The notes beneath the pieces were generated by a model, which was given only the letters and a program-made list of their open reading frames with translations, had not been told where the DNA came from and ran no database searches. Of a stretch of DNA of 64,000 nucleotides, positions 28,718 through 36,204 are shown piece by piece (positions within the stretch are counted from its first letter, which is position 1; each line of letters opens with the position of its first letter). The position numbers and the translations under genes are program-made. The DNA comes from Neobacillus drentensis (GTDB taxonomy: Bacteria; Bacillota; Bacilli; Bacillales; Cytobacillaceae). The stretch covers positions 3,722,501-3,786,500 of the forward strand of contig NZ_CP091110.1 in NCBI RefSeq assembly GCF_021560175.1, read 5' to 3'.

Positions 28718-29479
28718 TTATTGAATATAATCATAAATATTCTTCGCTAACAATAAACAGGTTACTGCAATAAACAGAGCACGAACATAACCACTTCCTT
28801 TTTTTATCGCAAATTTTGATCCACAAATCGCACCAGCAAATTGTGCAATCCCCATTATTATTCCATAAGTGTAGTTTACTTGCCCTAAAAACATAAACAT
28901 AAACAACCCAGCAATATTACTGCCGAAGTTTAAGAATTTTGCATTCCCTGCAGCTTTTAAAAAATCAAATCCAATCAACAAAAAAGAGAAGATTAAAAAT
29001 GAACCTGTTCCAGGGCCAATGAATCCATCATAGAAACCTATCGCAAATAATGTAACCAAAAAAATAATGAAGTGATAGATGGACAATTTTTTGGGGGTTG
29101 AAATACTTCCCCATTCTTTCTTGAAGATCGTAAAAATAGCTACTGCTGCAAGCATGATCAACATCAATGGCTTAAGCACTTCAGGGTTTAGCAAATGAAC
29201 AGTGTATGCACCCAATAATGAGCCAATAAACGTGAGTGGAAAAAATTTAGCCACTGATTTTATATCAAGTTTACCAGACCGATAAAACATAAAAGTACTT
29301 GTTAAAGAGCCTATTGTCGATGCTAATTTATTGGTAGCTACTGCCCCTGCTGGATTCAGTCCTGTAAATAATAATGTTGGAAGTGCAATCAATCCACCAC
29401 CCCCTACAACAGAATCAATAAAGGAAGCTAAAAATCCAAAAACAATCAAAATAATTAATAACGACGGGTCTAAATGCAT
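28718..29479 (-). CDS. TSUP family sulfite/sulfonate exporter-like permease (TauE/SafE)
   Basis: A 253-residue membrane protein with about eight helices and two TSUP repeats. It has LIVFGFLASFIDSVVGGGGL followed by IALPTLLFTGLNPAGAVATN, the typical first repeat, and GFYDGFIGPGTGSFLIFSFL beginning the second. Members move sulfite, sulfoacetate or other small organic anions. I choose the ATG at 29479, which has AGGAAAGG at correct distance, rather than a TTG nine bases upstream. A TrmB-type regulator gene diverges from it. Confidence 0.88.
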   Translation of the reverse strand: MHLDPSLLIILIVFGFLASFIDSVVGGGGLIALPTLLFTGLNPAGAVATNKLASTIGSLTSTFMFYRSGKLDIKSVAKFFPLTFIGSLLGAYTVHLLNPEVLKPLMLIMLAAVAIFTIFKKEWGSISTPKKLSIYHFIIFLVTLFAIGFYDGFIGPGTGSFLIFSFLLIGFDFLKAAGNAKFLNFGSNIAGLFMFMFLGQVNYTYGIIMGIAQFAGAICGSKFAIKKGSGYVRALFIAVTCLLLAKNIYDYIQ

Positions 29480-29499
29480 ACCAACCAACCTTTCCTATA

Positions 29500-29519
29500 G
29501 TCACTACTGGAATAGTAAC
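29500..29519. promoter_or_regulatory. Inverted repeat between TSUP and TrmB genes
   Basis: GTCACTACTGGAATAGTAAC has 7-base arms with one mismatch, in the 110-bp divergent region. It is a candidate operator for the TrmB-type regulator. Confidence 0.3.
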
Positions 29520-29589
29520 TAATTTATTGCTATATGTAAATAGTTATTGTAGATTTGTTACATAGGAAGATAATTGGAGGACAAAAAAA

Positions 29590-30375
29590 GTGAACGACAT
29601 AGTGCAGCAGCTAAAAAAATTAGGTTTTAACGAATATGAAGCTAAAGCTTATGTATCTCTCGTTAAACAAGGTCCTGTTACAGCCTACCAAGTTAGCAAG
29701 GACTCAGGTATACCAAGAGCACGAATTTATGATGTGTTAGGTAATCTTGTTGAAAAAGGACTTGTCTTGAAGGAGGAAATAGATGACACCACTCGATATT
29801 CACCTCTTCCCGTTGAAATCTTTTTGCAGAAAGCTCAATCAGAGTGGCAATCGACTTATTCGGTATTAATTGATTCGTTAAGAAGTCTAGAGACATCTGA
29901 TGAAAAAATGGACAACCGTGTGCTTACTTTAAAGGACTATAAAACGATTATTAACTATTGTGAGACGCTAATAAAAAAAGCAGAAAAACGTATAGTCATT
30001 TCAATGTGGGATGATATGTATGAGGTGTTGAAGAAAGATCTGATTCAGGCCACCGAAACAGCAATCGTACAAGGTATTACACTACATGTTGAAAATCCAA
30101 TTGGGGATCTTGAAATCCACCGCAATACACCTTTTACTGAAACCCCCTCTACAGATCATTGGTTTATTTTGTCCATAGATTCTAAAGAGATGATTTATGG
30201 ACCATCAATTGAGGAGCGTAGTGTTGCTTTTTATACAGATGACCCTGTTCATATATACTTATTAGAGGATTATGTGTGGCACGATGTGCTAGTGAATAGA
30301 CTTGTTCGACGCAGCCAAGACGATTTAGAGAAATGGATTACTACAGAGCGGAGAGCCTTCTTTATGGAAAAATAA
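29590..30375 (+). CDS. TrmB family transcriptional regulator
   Basis: A 261-residue protein whose first ~75 residues are a TrmB-type winged helix-turn-helix: QLKKLGFNEYEAKAYVSLVK, then TAYQVSKDSGIPRARIYDVL and GNLVEKGLVLKEE. The remainder resembles the TrmB effector domain with a phospholipase-D-like fold (AEKRIVISMWDD, then LHVENPIGDLEI). It uses a GTG start behind ATTGGAGGAC. In archaea such proteins sense sugars; the ligand here is unknown. It is divergent from the TSUP permease and most likely controls that gene. Confidence 0.85.
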   Translation: MNDIVQQLKKLGFNEYEAKAYVSLVKQGPVTAYQVSKDSGIPRARIYDVLGNLVEKGLVLKEEIDDTTRYSPLPVEIFLQKAQSEWQSTYSVLIDSLRSLETSDEKMDNRVLTLKDYKTIINYCETLIKKAEKRIVISMWDDMYEVLKKDLIQATETAIVQGITLHVENPIGDLEIHRNTPFTETPSTDHWFILSIDSKEMIYGPSIEERSVAFYTDDPVHIYLLEDYVWHDVLVNRLVRRSQDDLEKWITTERRAFFMEK

Positions 30376-30397
30376 GAAGCTTATTCAAAGAACTAAC

Positions 30398-30441
30398 AAA
30401 ATAAAGCATAAGTAATTAAATGAAAACTTGTGCTTTATTTT
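30398..30441 (+). terminator. Terminator after the TrmB gene
   Basis: AAAATAAAGCATAAG and CTTGTGCTTTATTTT pair with one mismatch, with a T-rich 3' side. The following ~150 bp up to the next gene is extremely AT-rich. Confidence 0.7.
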
Positions 30442-30618
30442 ATTGTTAAAATTACCTCAGCTAAGTTACCTTTCTGCATATTTTTTAATCAAATTATTTA
30501 ACATTAAAATTAAATATATTTATTTCTATTTTTATATTTATTAATTTTTTAAATTTAAATATTTATTTTTTTAATCAGTTGATGTATGATCGAATTACAA
30601 ATAATGAAGGAGGGAATT

Positions 30619-30993
30619 ATGGCATATCCTCTTATTTCAGATTGTCCTGTTTGTGGTAAGCAATTAAAAATTACAAAGCTACAGTGTACTCATTGTCATA
30701 CCACAATTGAAAATGAATTTGAACTCTCTAATTTTGCGACTCTTAGCAAGGAACAGCTTAGTTTTATAGAAACTTTTTTAAAGTGCCGCGGAAATATTAA
30801 AGAAGTTGAAAAAGAACTTGGGGTATCCTATCCCACCGTGCGAGGGAAATTAGATGACATTATCTCTTCTCTTGGATATTCCACCACTAAAAAGGTTGAA
30901 AAAATGGATCAAAAAAAGGTGATTTTAATGCTGGAGAAGGGCGAAATTACAGCCGAAGAAGCTATTGGGATATTAAATGGGGAGGAATCCTAA
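30619..30993 (+). CDS. DUF2089 protein (zinc ribbon plus helix-turn-helix)
   Basis: A 124-residue protein. The first ~30 residues hold a four-cysteine zinc ribbon, CPVCGKQLKITKLQCTHC. Then comes a helix-turn-helix-like segment, NIKEVEKELGVSYPTVRGKL, and a short C-terminal helix pair (VILMLEKGEITAEEAIGILN) that resembles the SHOCT-like helix of the next gene. It is probably a DNA-binding regulator of its own operon. The ATG at 30619 is chosen because AAGGAGGGAATT stands before it; an in-frame start at 30586 overlaps it. It directly abuts the next gene. Confidence 0.83.
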   Translation: MAYPLISDCPVCGKQLKITKLQCTHCHTTIENEFELSNFATLSKEQLSFIETFLKCRGNIKEVEKELGVSYPTVRGKLDDIISSLGYSTTKKVEKMDQKKVILMLEKGEITAEEAIGILNGEES

Positions 30994-31383
30994 ATGAGTG
31001 AAGAAATTTCAAGAGTATTAACAATGGTTGAAGAAGGAAAGTTGACCAAAGAGAAGGCTGCTGAATTAATCGATGTTCTGCAAGGAAATGGTAAACAGGT
31101 CGATCTAAATAAACGGACCTCAACCTCCTACCTAAATAAAATGCTAAAAATCCGTGTTACTACTATAGATGGTGACAATGTAAATGTTAATCTTCCTATA
31201 AAACTCATAAAAGCTGTTTTAAAGGTAGGTAAAAATATTGCTAAAATGATTCCCGAATCCGAAAAATATGTAAAGGATATCGACGTTGAACTTTTAATTG
31301 AAGCTATTGAAAATGAATTGGACGGACAAATTGTAGATGTTACCTCAGCAAAGGGTGACAAAGTACTGGTTATTATTGAGTAA
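30994..31383 (+). CDS. SHOCT-like/YvlB N-terminal-type domain protein
   Basis: A 129-residue protein. The first ~30 residues (MSEEISRVLTMVEEGKLTKE, then KAAELIDVL) form the short amphipathic two-helix domain found at the N-terminus of DUF4097/YvlB/LiaX-type envelope-stress proteins. The rest has an amphipathic region (LPIKLIKAVLKVGKNIAKMI) and a small beta part ending DKVLVIIE. It starts with no gap after the DUF2089 gene (GGGGAGGAATCCTAAATG) and its stop overlaps the next start (TAATG). Function is unknown; an envelope-stress role would be inference from the domain. Confidence 0.75.
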   Translation: MSEEISRVLTMVEEGKLTKEKAAELIDVLQGNGKQVDLNKRTSTSYLNKMLKIRVTTIDGDNVNVNLPIKLIKAVLKVGKNIAKMIPESEKYVKDIDVELLIEAIENELDGQIVDVTSAKGDKVLVIIE

Positions 31384-31655
31384 TGATGAAAATAAAAATC
31401 AGAGTAAAAGCCAGACGATTTATTATTCCAGTCCCGTATGCTTTTTTAGATCTATTCATTGGGATCCTCACTTCAAAACGAATCCTAGTACTTGTAAATC
31501 GTGCAATTGAAAAAAAGGCAAAGAAAAAATTTCAAATTCCTTATATAAACAGGCAAGATTTAAAACCTCTGCTAAGGGAAGTTTCAAAGCAAAAAGGTCT
31601 ACTGCTGGTTGAAACAAGCCTTAAAGACGGAACAGAGATTTCGATTAAGCTATAG
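31383..31655 (+). CDS. Uncharacterised 90-residue basic protein, third gene of the DUF2089 operon
   Basis: I do not recognise the family. The protein has a basic start (KIKIRVKARRF), an apolar segment of about 20 residues (IIPVPYAFLDLFIGILTSKR) that may contact the membrane, a Lys-rich helix and a C-terminal part ending GTEISIKL. The first ATG overlaps the preceding stop (TAATGATG), indicating translational coupling; a second ATG follows at once. A terminator lies right behind. The C-terminal strand pattern resembles the end of the preceding protein, so the two may interact or share ancestry. Confidence 0.65.
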   Translation: MMKIKIRVKARRFIIPVPYAFLDLFIGILTSKRILVLVNRAIEKKAKKKFQIPYINRQDLKPLLREVSKQKGLLLVETSLKDGTEISIKL

Positions 31656-31662
31656 AGCAATA

Positions 31663-31697
31663 AGCAAAATTCCTCCGTTCTAGAATTTTGCTTTTTC
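31663..31697 (+). terminator. Terminator of the DUF2089 operon
   Basis: AGCAAAATTC (31663-31672) and GAATTTTGCT (31683-31692) are perfect arms and are followed by TTTTCC. Confidence 0.85.
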
Positions 31698-31741
31698 CCT
31701 ATTCTATAATTTCAAAAACTCCCACAATGCTTTTGCTTTCT

Positions 31742-32206
31742 TTAATATTCACCTTTAATTACAAAATACGAGCCCCGGATTGTTCCAGCTAGTTTAGACT
31801 TCTGCCTAGCAAACTTAAACTTCCCTTCTAACTCCTTAGGTACCTCCATCCCCTCAGAAAGCTTAAAACCAACGGCTCGCTTCTTAGGGTCATCAACCGT
31901 ATACAAAACATTTACCTCAAGCCCATCCTCATAAAAGACGTAGGCCCATTTGATATTTTCCACTTGAAACCATGACGTTTCTAATGCTTTTGCCTCAAAC
32001 TCAATATCACGTTCTTCTTTCAAAATTCGGTTCACATAATCAAGGGTCTCCTTGCTTTCGCCAGCTGGTACAACCTTAAATTCATGCTTGTATTTGTTCA
32101 TAAAGTAACGGGCTTCATGAGCACGTAATCCAGCAAGCGCTTCTGCTACCGGTGAAGACTCTAAGCCCAGCACAGACACATCTTTAAAATCCACGTTATA
32201 AGACAT
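31742..32206 (-). CDS. Uncharacterised protein following the GyrI-like gene
   Basis: A 154-residue protein that I cannot assign to a named family. It starts MSYNVDFKDVSVLGLESSPV and has a helical region LAGLRAHEARYFMNKYKHEF, then several predicted strands (WAYVFYEDGLEVNVLYTVDD) and ends RGSYFVIKGEY. The start at 32206 has AAAAGGAGAATGGAA upstream; a longer frame from 32260 would overlap the preceding gene without need. It lies 19 bp after the GyrI-like gene and is probably co-transcribed with it. Confidence 0.65.
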   Translation of the reverse strand: MSYNVDFKDVSVLGLESSPVAEALAGLRAHEARYFMNKYKHEFKVVPAGESKETLDYVNRILKEERDIEFEAKALETSWFQVENIKWAYVFYEDGLEVNVLYTVDDPKKRAVGFKLSEGMEVPKELEGKFKFARQKSKLAGTIRGSYFVIKGEY

Positions 32207-32225
32207 TTCCATTCTCCTTTTATCT

Positions 32226-32705
32226 TTATTTTCTAACAATAGGAATCCAGAACTCACCAAAAACTAAGCCGTTTCGCTGCCCCATCTCAACCATTGTATT
32301 GGGCCCGCCAACATAGGCAAAATCTTTTGCATCTGGCAAGACTTGACCAAAGGCCATACCAGTGAGCTTAATATTCAATTCTTCAGCTGACTTCTCTTCC
32401 CCTTTGACAACTAGGTATTCACCTTTAGGAAATTGGATTACCCTGGCATCTTCTTGTGCCGACGCCTCTGTCATGACGCCGGCATAATGCATCAACTTGT
32501 TATTAACTGCTTCGTTCACAACAAAAACGTAGTCATTTGTGGCTGTTGCTTTTAAAGTGTCAAGCGTTCCATTTTGTCTCACTGTCTGCCAAAAGTCTGA
32601 CTTTTCCTTGTTTAAGCCGGCAAAGTCTGTGTAATGGCTCTTAAGCTCTGTTCCAATTCCGATAACGGTAAAGCTGTCTTTTTCTTCTAGGGTATAATCT
32701 GCCAT
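32226..32705 (-). CDS. GyrI-like/effector-binding domain protein
   Basis: A 159-residue stand-alone GyrI-like (AraC effector-binding, SRPBCC-like) protein with no DNA-binding domain. It opens MADYTLEEKDSFTVIGIGTE and has the duplicated strand-helix pattern with FPKGEYLVVKGEEKSAEELN and the terminal EFWIPIVRK typical of the family. Such proteins bind or inactivate small hydrophobic compounds or protect gyrase. The ATG at 32705 is preceded by AGAGGAAGG. It diverges from a WYL-type regulator 110 bp away, its likely repressor. Confidence 0.8.
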   Translation of the reverse strand: MADYTLEEKDSFTVIGIGTELKSHYTDFAGLNKEKSDFWQTVRQNGTLDTLKATATNDYVFVVNEAVNNKLMHYAGVMTEASAQEDARVIQFPKGEYLVVKGEEKSAEELNIKLTGMAFGQVLPDAKDFAYVGGPNTMVEMGQRNGLVFGEFWIPIVRK

Positions 32706-32815
32706 ATTCAATACCTTCCTCTGTTTAAAATTAATCAAATGATTTGTCTTCTTCACCTGATATGTATATGATAACCTTAAATCATGTCAAAAAATGATAC
32801 TGTTTAGGAGTCCCG

Positions 32816-33778
32816 ATGAAAAAAGTTGAACGGATTAATATCATCATGCGGTATATCAACAACCGCACTCACTTCACCATATCTGAAATCATGCGGGAAT
32901 TCAACATCTCTCGTTCAACAGCTATTCGAGATATCAGAGAAATTGAAGCCATGGGGATGCCACTTGTCGCTGAAGTTGGAAGGGATGGTGGTTATTTTGT
33001 CATGCACAATTCTGTCCTGCCCGTTGTTCGCTTTACCGATAATGAGGTCAAAGCTCTTTTTATTGCCTTTATGGCAACAAGAAATCAACAACTTCCTTAT
33101 CTAAGGAGCCGTCAGTCTTTAGCTGAAAAATTACTAGGCCTCATCTCCGAAAGCCAGCAAGAAGAACTTGTTCTTTTAAATCAAATCTTGCTTTTTGAAG
33201 GGACCAACCCTCATAATCCCGACCTGCTTGATCTTACAGACCTCCCTGATCCAATGTTAGAGAAACTTATCCAAAACCTTCTTTTGGATCGCTATTTATG
33301 GATAACCCTCAATGGTGTGAAGGGAAGAACGTCTTATCCTATCTACCTCTTGCACCTTTATCACGAAAAAGGTCTTTGGGTGATTGAAGGCTTTGACCTT
33401 AAAGAAGAAATGAAGCGGATTTTTCCTGTCGACCTTCTCACCAATGTCGAACCCTGCCCGACGGAAAAAAGAGTAGGTATGAAAAAGATTTTAGAAAAAC
33501 TAAGTAAGCAGGAAGAAGAAATTAATCTAGTCCTTGAACTTGGTCCAAAAGCGATAGCCCAATTCAAAAAATTCCATCCTTTGAAAGTATCGATTTCCTT
33601 TACGAATCCTTACCAAACCACCGCCGTATTAAAGACTTTTATCAATGTAAATAACTCCGATGAATTGACCGAATTAACCAATTGGCTGCTTTTCCTGGGT
33701 GGGGATATCAAGATTAGGGAAGTACCAGAAGAAGTCTTAGAAGTAGTACAAGAGCGATTATCCCTATACTGCCCATAA
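32816..33778 (+). CDS. WYL domain transcriptional regulator (YafY-like)
   Basis: A 320-residue protein with an N-terminal winged helix-turn-helix (FTISEIMREFNISRSTAIRD, followed by IREIEAMGMPLVAEVGRDGG) and a middle-to-C-terminal WYL region (YPIYLLHLYHEKGLWVIEGF). The ribosome binding site is TTAGGAGTCCC. WYL regulators usually respond to small ligands or nucleic acid signals. Being divergent from the GyrI-like gene pair, it probably controls them, an arrangement repeated in many Bacillus genomes. Confidence 0.85.
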   Translation: MKKVERINIIMRYINNRTHFTISEIMREFNISRSTAIRDIREIEAMGMPLVAEVGRDGGYFVMHNSVLPVVRFTDNEVKALFIAFMATRNQQLPYLRSRQSLAEKLLGLISESQQEELVLLNQILLFEGTNPHNPDLLDLTDLPDPMLEKLIQNLLLDRYLWITLNGVKGRTSYPIYLLHLYHEKGLWVIEGFDLKEEMKRIFPVDLLTNVEPCPTEKRVGMKKILEKLSKQEEEINLVLELGPKAIAQFKKFHPLKVSISFTNPYQTTAVLKTFINVNNSDELTELTNWLLFLGGDIKIREVPEEVLEVVQERLSLYCP

Positions 33779-33893
33779 GCTGTGGCCAGTTTAAGTCCAA
33801 ACCTATCAATGTATATTCTAAGTCTCTTCATTTGATTAAAAATACTGCATTCCTTCTATTGTATATGGACTACTTTCACCCATTAATATCAAT

Positions 33894-33936
33894 CAAAAAA
33901 ACGCCACTGATATAAATTCAATCATCAGGGCGTTTC
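33894..33936 (-). terminator. Terminator of the AbrB-type membrane protein gene
   Basis: AAACGCCACTGAT and ATCAGGGCGTTT pair with one bulge, and TTTTTTTGATT follows on the reverse strand. It lies 60 bp beyond the stop. Confidence 0.75.
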
Positions 33937-33995
33937 GCATACTTATAGTTCATCAATAAAGATTTCTAACATACGCTTTTATATATTAATACTTA

Positions 33996-35045
33996 CTACA
34001 CTGCTTGCTTGATTGTAGACAATCTCTTTTTTTCTCGCCAACGGTAAAACATTTTCATCAAAGGCATAATTATAATAAAGATGAACAATAGCCTGAACGT
34101 TTGGAACATCGAAACAAGTGAGACTTCTGCTTTAACTGCATCAGCTAATAATACCATTTGATCTAAGCCACCTGGGGCTGTGCTAAGAAAACTTGTAGCG
34201 AATGTTGTGTCCATTGCAAACGACATTAGGATGCTTGAGCCGAATGTTAGGGCGATCAGTGCGAATGCGCTGATAATGCCGCCTAAAAGTACACGTATTG
34301 GAAGCTTAATCATATGTGGTTTGAGCATTAAGCCAATATGGGCGCCGATTAGAAGTTGAGCGATAGCCATGAAAAAGCCAGGTACTTGTGGAATTGTAAT
34401 TGGTGTTGTGAGATGCAACGTAATTAACAAAATAATGGGTGTGATGAAAAATGCGACAGGCAAATGGATGCGCTGCATTAAATGTGAACATCCCCATGCA
34501 AGTGCAATTAATAATACTAAATTAATCGTTAACTTCGCGTCCGTTGGCTGCTTACTTATTACTTGTCCAGCGACGATAAACGGTACGAATACAACCACTA
34601 GTAACAGCCGAATGACTTGAAAATAAGAAATAACGCCAATTTCTTCAACTTTTTCTTCTTCAGCAAATACGACAATTTGACCTAAACCGCCTGGGATAGC
34701 ACCTAGTACCGCCGCTTTCATTGGAATTTTTGCCCATTTACTAGTTAAGTAAGCGATAACGATTGAGCCACCAATTAATATCACGTTTAGTGTTATCATA
34801 TAAAATAAAATTGAGCCCATCATGCCGAATAAATCGATGTTAAATTGTACACCTATCACGGTACCGACCATGACGACACCTAAATCACGCATTTGGCCAG
34901 ACCATTTGAGCGGTCCTTTATAAACAAATTGGGCTAACATGATGACAACAATTGGGCCGAGCATCCAAGGAATAGGGATGTGCAGCAGGCTAAAAATATA
35001 ACCGCCAATTAAAGATAAAACGAACACCTTTAACATTGCCTTCAA
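33996..35045 (-). CDS. AbrB family membrane protein (PF05145 type, formerly called ammonia monooxygenase)
   Basis: A very hydrophobic protein of about 349 residues with two repeats of the AbrB membrane domain. IGGYIFSLLHIPIPWMLGPI opens the first, and the glycine-rich segments AAVLGAIPGGLGQIVVFAEE and LSTAPGGLDQMVLLADAVKA occur once in each. It is unrelated to the DNA-binding protein AbrB and should not be called a regulator. Its function is unknown; transport is likely. The TTG at 35045 fits the AGGAAGGGG site best; GTG at 35054 lies in that site. It lies downstream of the second aromatic block in the same direction but behind a terminator. Confidence 0.82.
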   Translation of the reverse strand: MKAMLKVFVLSLIGGYIFSLLHIPIPWMLGPIVVIMLAQFVYKGPLKWSGQMRDLGVVMVGTVIGVQFNIDLFGMMGSILFYMITLNVILIGGSIVIAYLTSKWAKIPMKAAVLGAIPGGLGQIVVFAEEEKVEEIGVISYFQVIRLLLVVVFVPFIVAGQVISKQPTDAKLTINLVLLIALAWGCSHLMQRIHLPVAFFITPIILLITLHLTTPITIPQVPGFFMAIAQLLIGAHIGLMLKPHMIKLPIRVLLGGIISAFALIALTFGSSILMSFAMDTTFATSFLSTAPGGLDQMVLLADAVKAEVSLVSMFQTFRLLFIFIIIMPLMKMFYRWREKKRLSTIKQAV

Positions 35046-35091
35046 CAGGAACACCCCTTCCTATCATAATTTTAACAACCTTTATTACTTA

Positions 35092-35131
35092 AGAAACCAC
35101 CAGCATTCATTGTCATGAATACTGGTGGTCT
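35092..35131 (-). terminator. Terminator after the third extradiol dioxygenase gene
   Basis: ACCACCAGCATTCAT and ATGAATACTGGTGGT form a 15-bp stem with one mismatch and a TGTC loop; TTTCTT follows on the reverse strand, 6 bp beyond the dioxygenase stop codon. Confidence 0.8.
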
Positions 35132-35136
35132 AGTTA

Positions 35137-36117
35137 TTATGACTTCGCTAATTCTTTTACTTGTGCTTCACGGTCTACATCATCGCGTCGACGATCACCC
35201 CAATAAGCGGAACCATTTTTTAAATATTCTTCATACGTCCATTTCACTGGTTCCCAGTCTGGCTCGAAAATTAAATAACCGTTTGTAAAGATTTCAAGAC
35301 GTAATCCGCTTCCTGGATCTTTTACGTAAATGTACATTGCTTGAGAAATACCATGTTTACCAGGACCAACGAATTGTACATCTGCTTCGCATAAAATATC
35401 AGCAGCACGTAGTAAGTCTTGTGAGTTGTCTAACCAGTAAGCGATATGGTGCATTTCGTTTGGCTCTTTTGAACGAGATGTAGACATGATTGCTACGTCA
35501 TGTACTAAATTTGTTACAGATAACCAGCTTGCTACTGGTACATCGTCTGGATTTACGAAATATTCGCGTAGCTTGAAGCCTAATGCTTCTTTTAAAAACT
35601 TTACAATCTCAGCGTTGTCGTGAGAAGTTTGTAAGTTTACATGATCGATCCGGCGTGGAGATACACCTTTCGCCCAAGATTTATAAGTTTGGTTTTTAAG
35701 GACTGATTTACGAGATTCTTCAGCTGGTGTTTTTTCCATATCGTAGTAAAGCTCGAAGCGGTGACCACTTGGTAATTCGAAGCGAATCGCTTCCCCTTGC
35801 GCTAATTCTTCCCCTGCTTCTATCCAACGAACTTCTGTACCAGCATCTTCCAATAATTTTGCGAAAGTTACGATATCTTCGGGCCGTTTTGTGCGCCAGC
35901 CGATGTGATCGATGTAAGAAGTTTCACCAGCTGTAATGGATAAGGTATGGTGTTCGAAGTCACCCCAAGCTCGTAAGTAGTGTACACCATCTACAACTTC
36001 TGTTTCTTCTAAGCCGATTGTATCGCGGAAGAACCATAAAGATTTTTCAAGATCTGCTGATACTAAAGCTACGTGTCCTAATTTTGCAATTTCCGGTGCG
36101 TAAAGAAATTTTTCCAT
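35137..36117 (-). CDS. Type I extradiol dioxygenase (VOC family), third copy, divergent
   Basis: A 326-residue ring-cleaving dioxygenase clearly different from the two catechol dioxygenases upstream. Iron ligands are conserved: His159 (RRIDHVNLQT), His224 (EMHHIAYWL) and Glu275 (GLRLEIFTNG), with His255 in KHGISQAMYIY. It is the last gene of a three-gene operon with an acyl-CoA-dehydrogenase-like monooxygenase and a C-C hydrolase, the order expected for BphC/HsaC-like cleavage of a substituted catechol. The natural substrate is unknown; a bulky or alkyl-substituted catechol is more likely than catechol, because a hydrolase accompanies it. Confidence 0.85.
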   Translation of the reverse strand: MEKFLYAPEIAKLGHVALVSADLEKSLWFFRDTIGLEETEVVDGVHYLRAWGDFEHHTLSITAGETSYIDHIGWRTKRPEDIVTFAKLLEDAGTEVRWIEAGEELAQGEAIRFELPSGHRFELYYDMEKTPAEESRKSVLKNQTYKSWAKGVSPRRIDHVNLQTSHDNAEIVKFLKEALGFKLREYFVNPDDVPVASWLSVTNLVHDVAIMSTSRSKEPNEMHHIAYWLDNSQDLLRAADILCEADVQFVGPGKHGISQAMYIYVKDPGSGLRLEIFTNGYLIFEPDWEPVKWTYEEYLKNGSAYWGDRRRDDVDREAQVKELAKS

Positions 36118-36204
36118 TTATATTCACTCCATATTTAGTTACTTTTTTATATTAGAGGACATGTGAAATCCACTCTTTATTGGAAACAGTTACAAATACT
36201 ACTA

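Noticed and set aside
33996..35045. Naming this protein an AbrB transcriptional regulator or ammonia monooxygenase
   Set aside because: It is an integral membrane protein with two glycine-rich repeats; it has no swapped-hairpin DNA-binding domain and no copper monooxygenase features.
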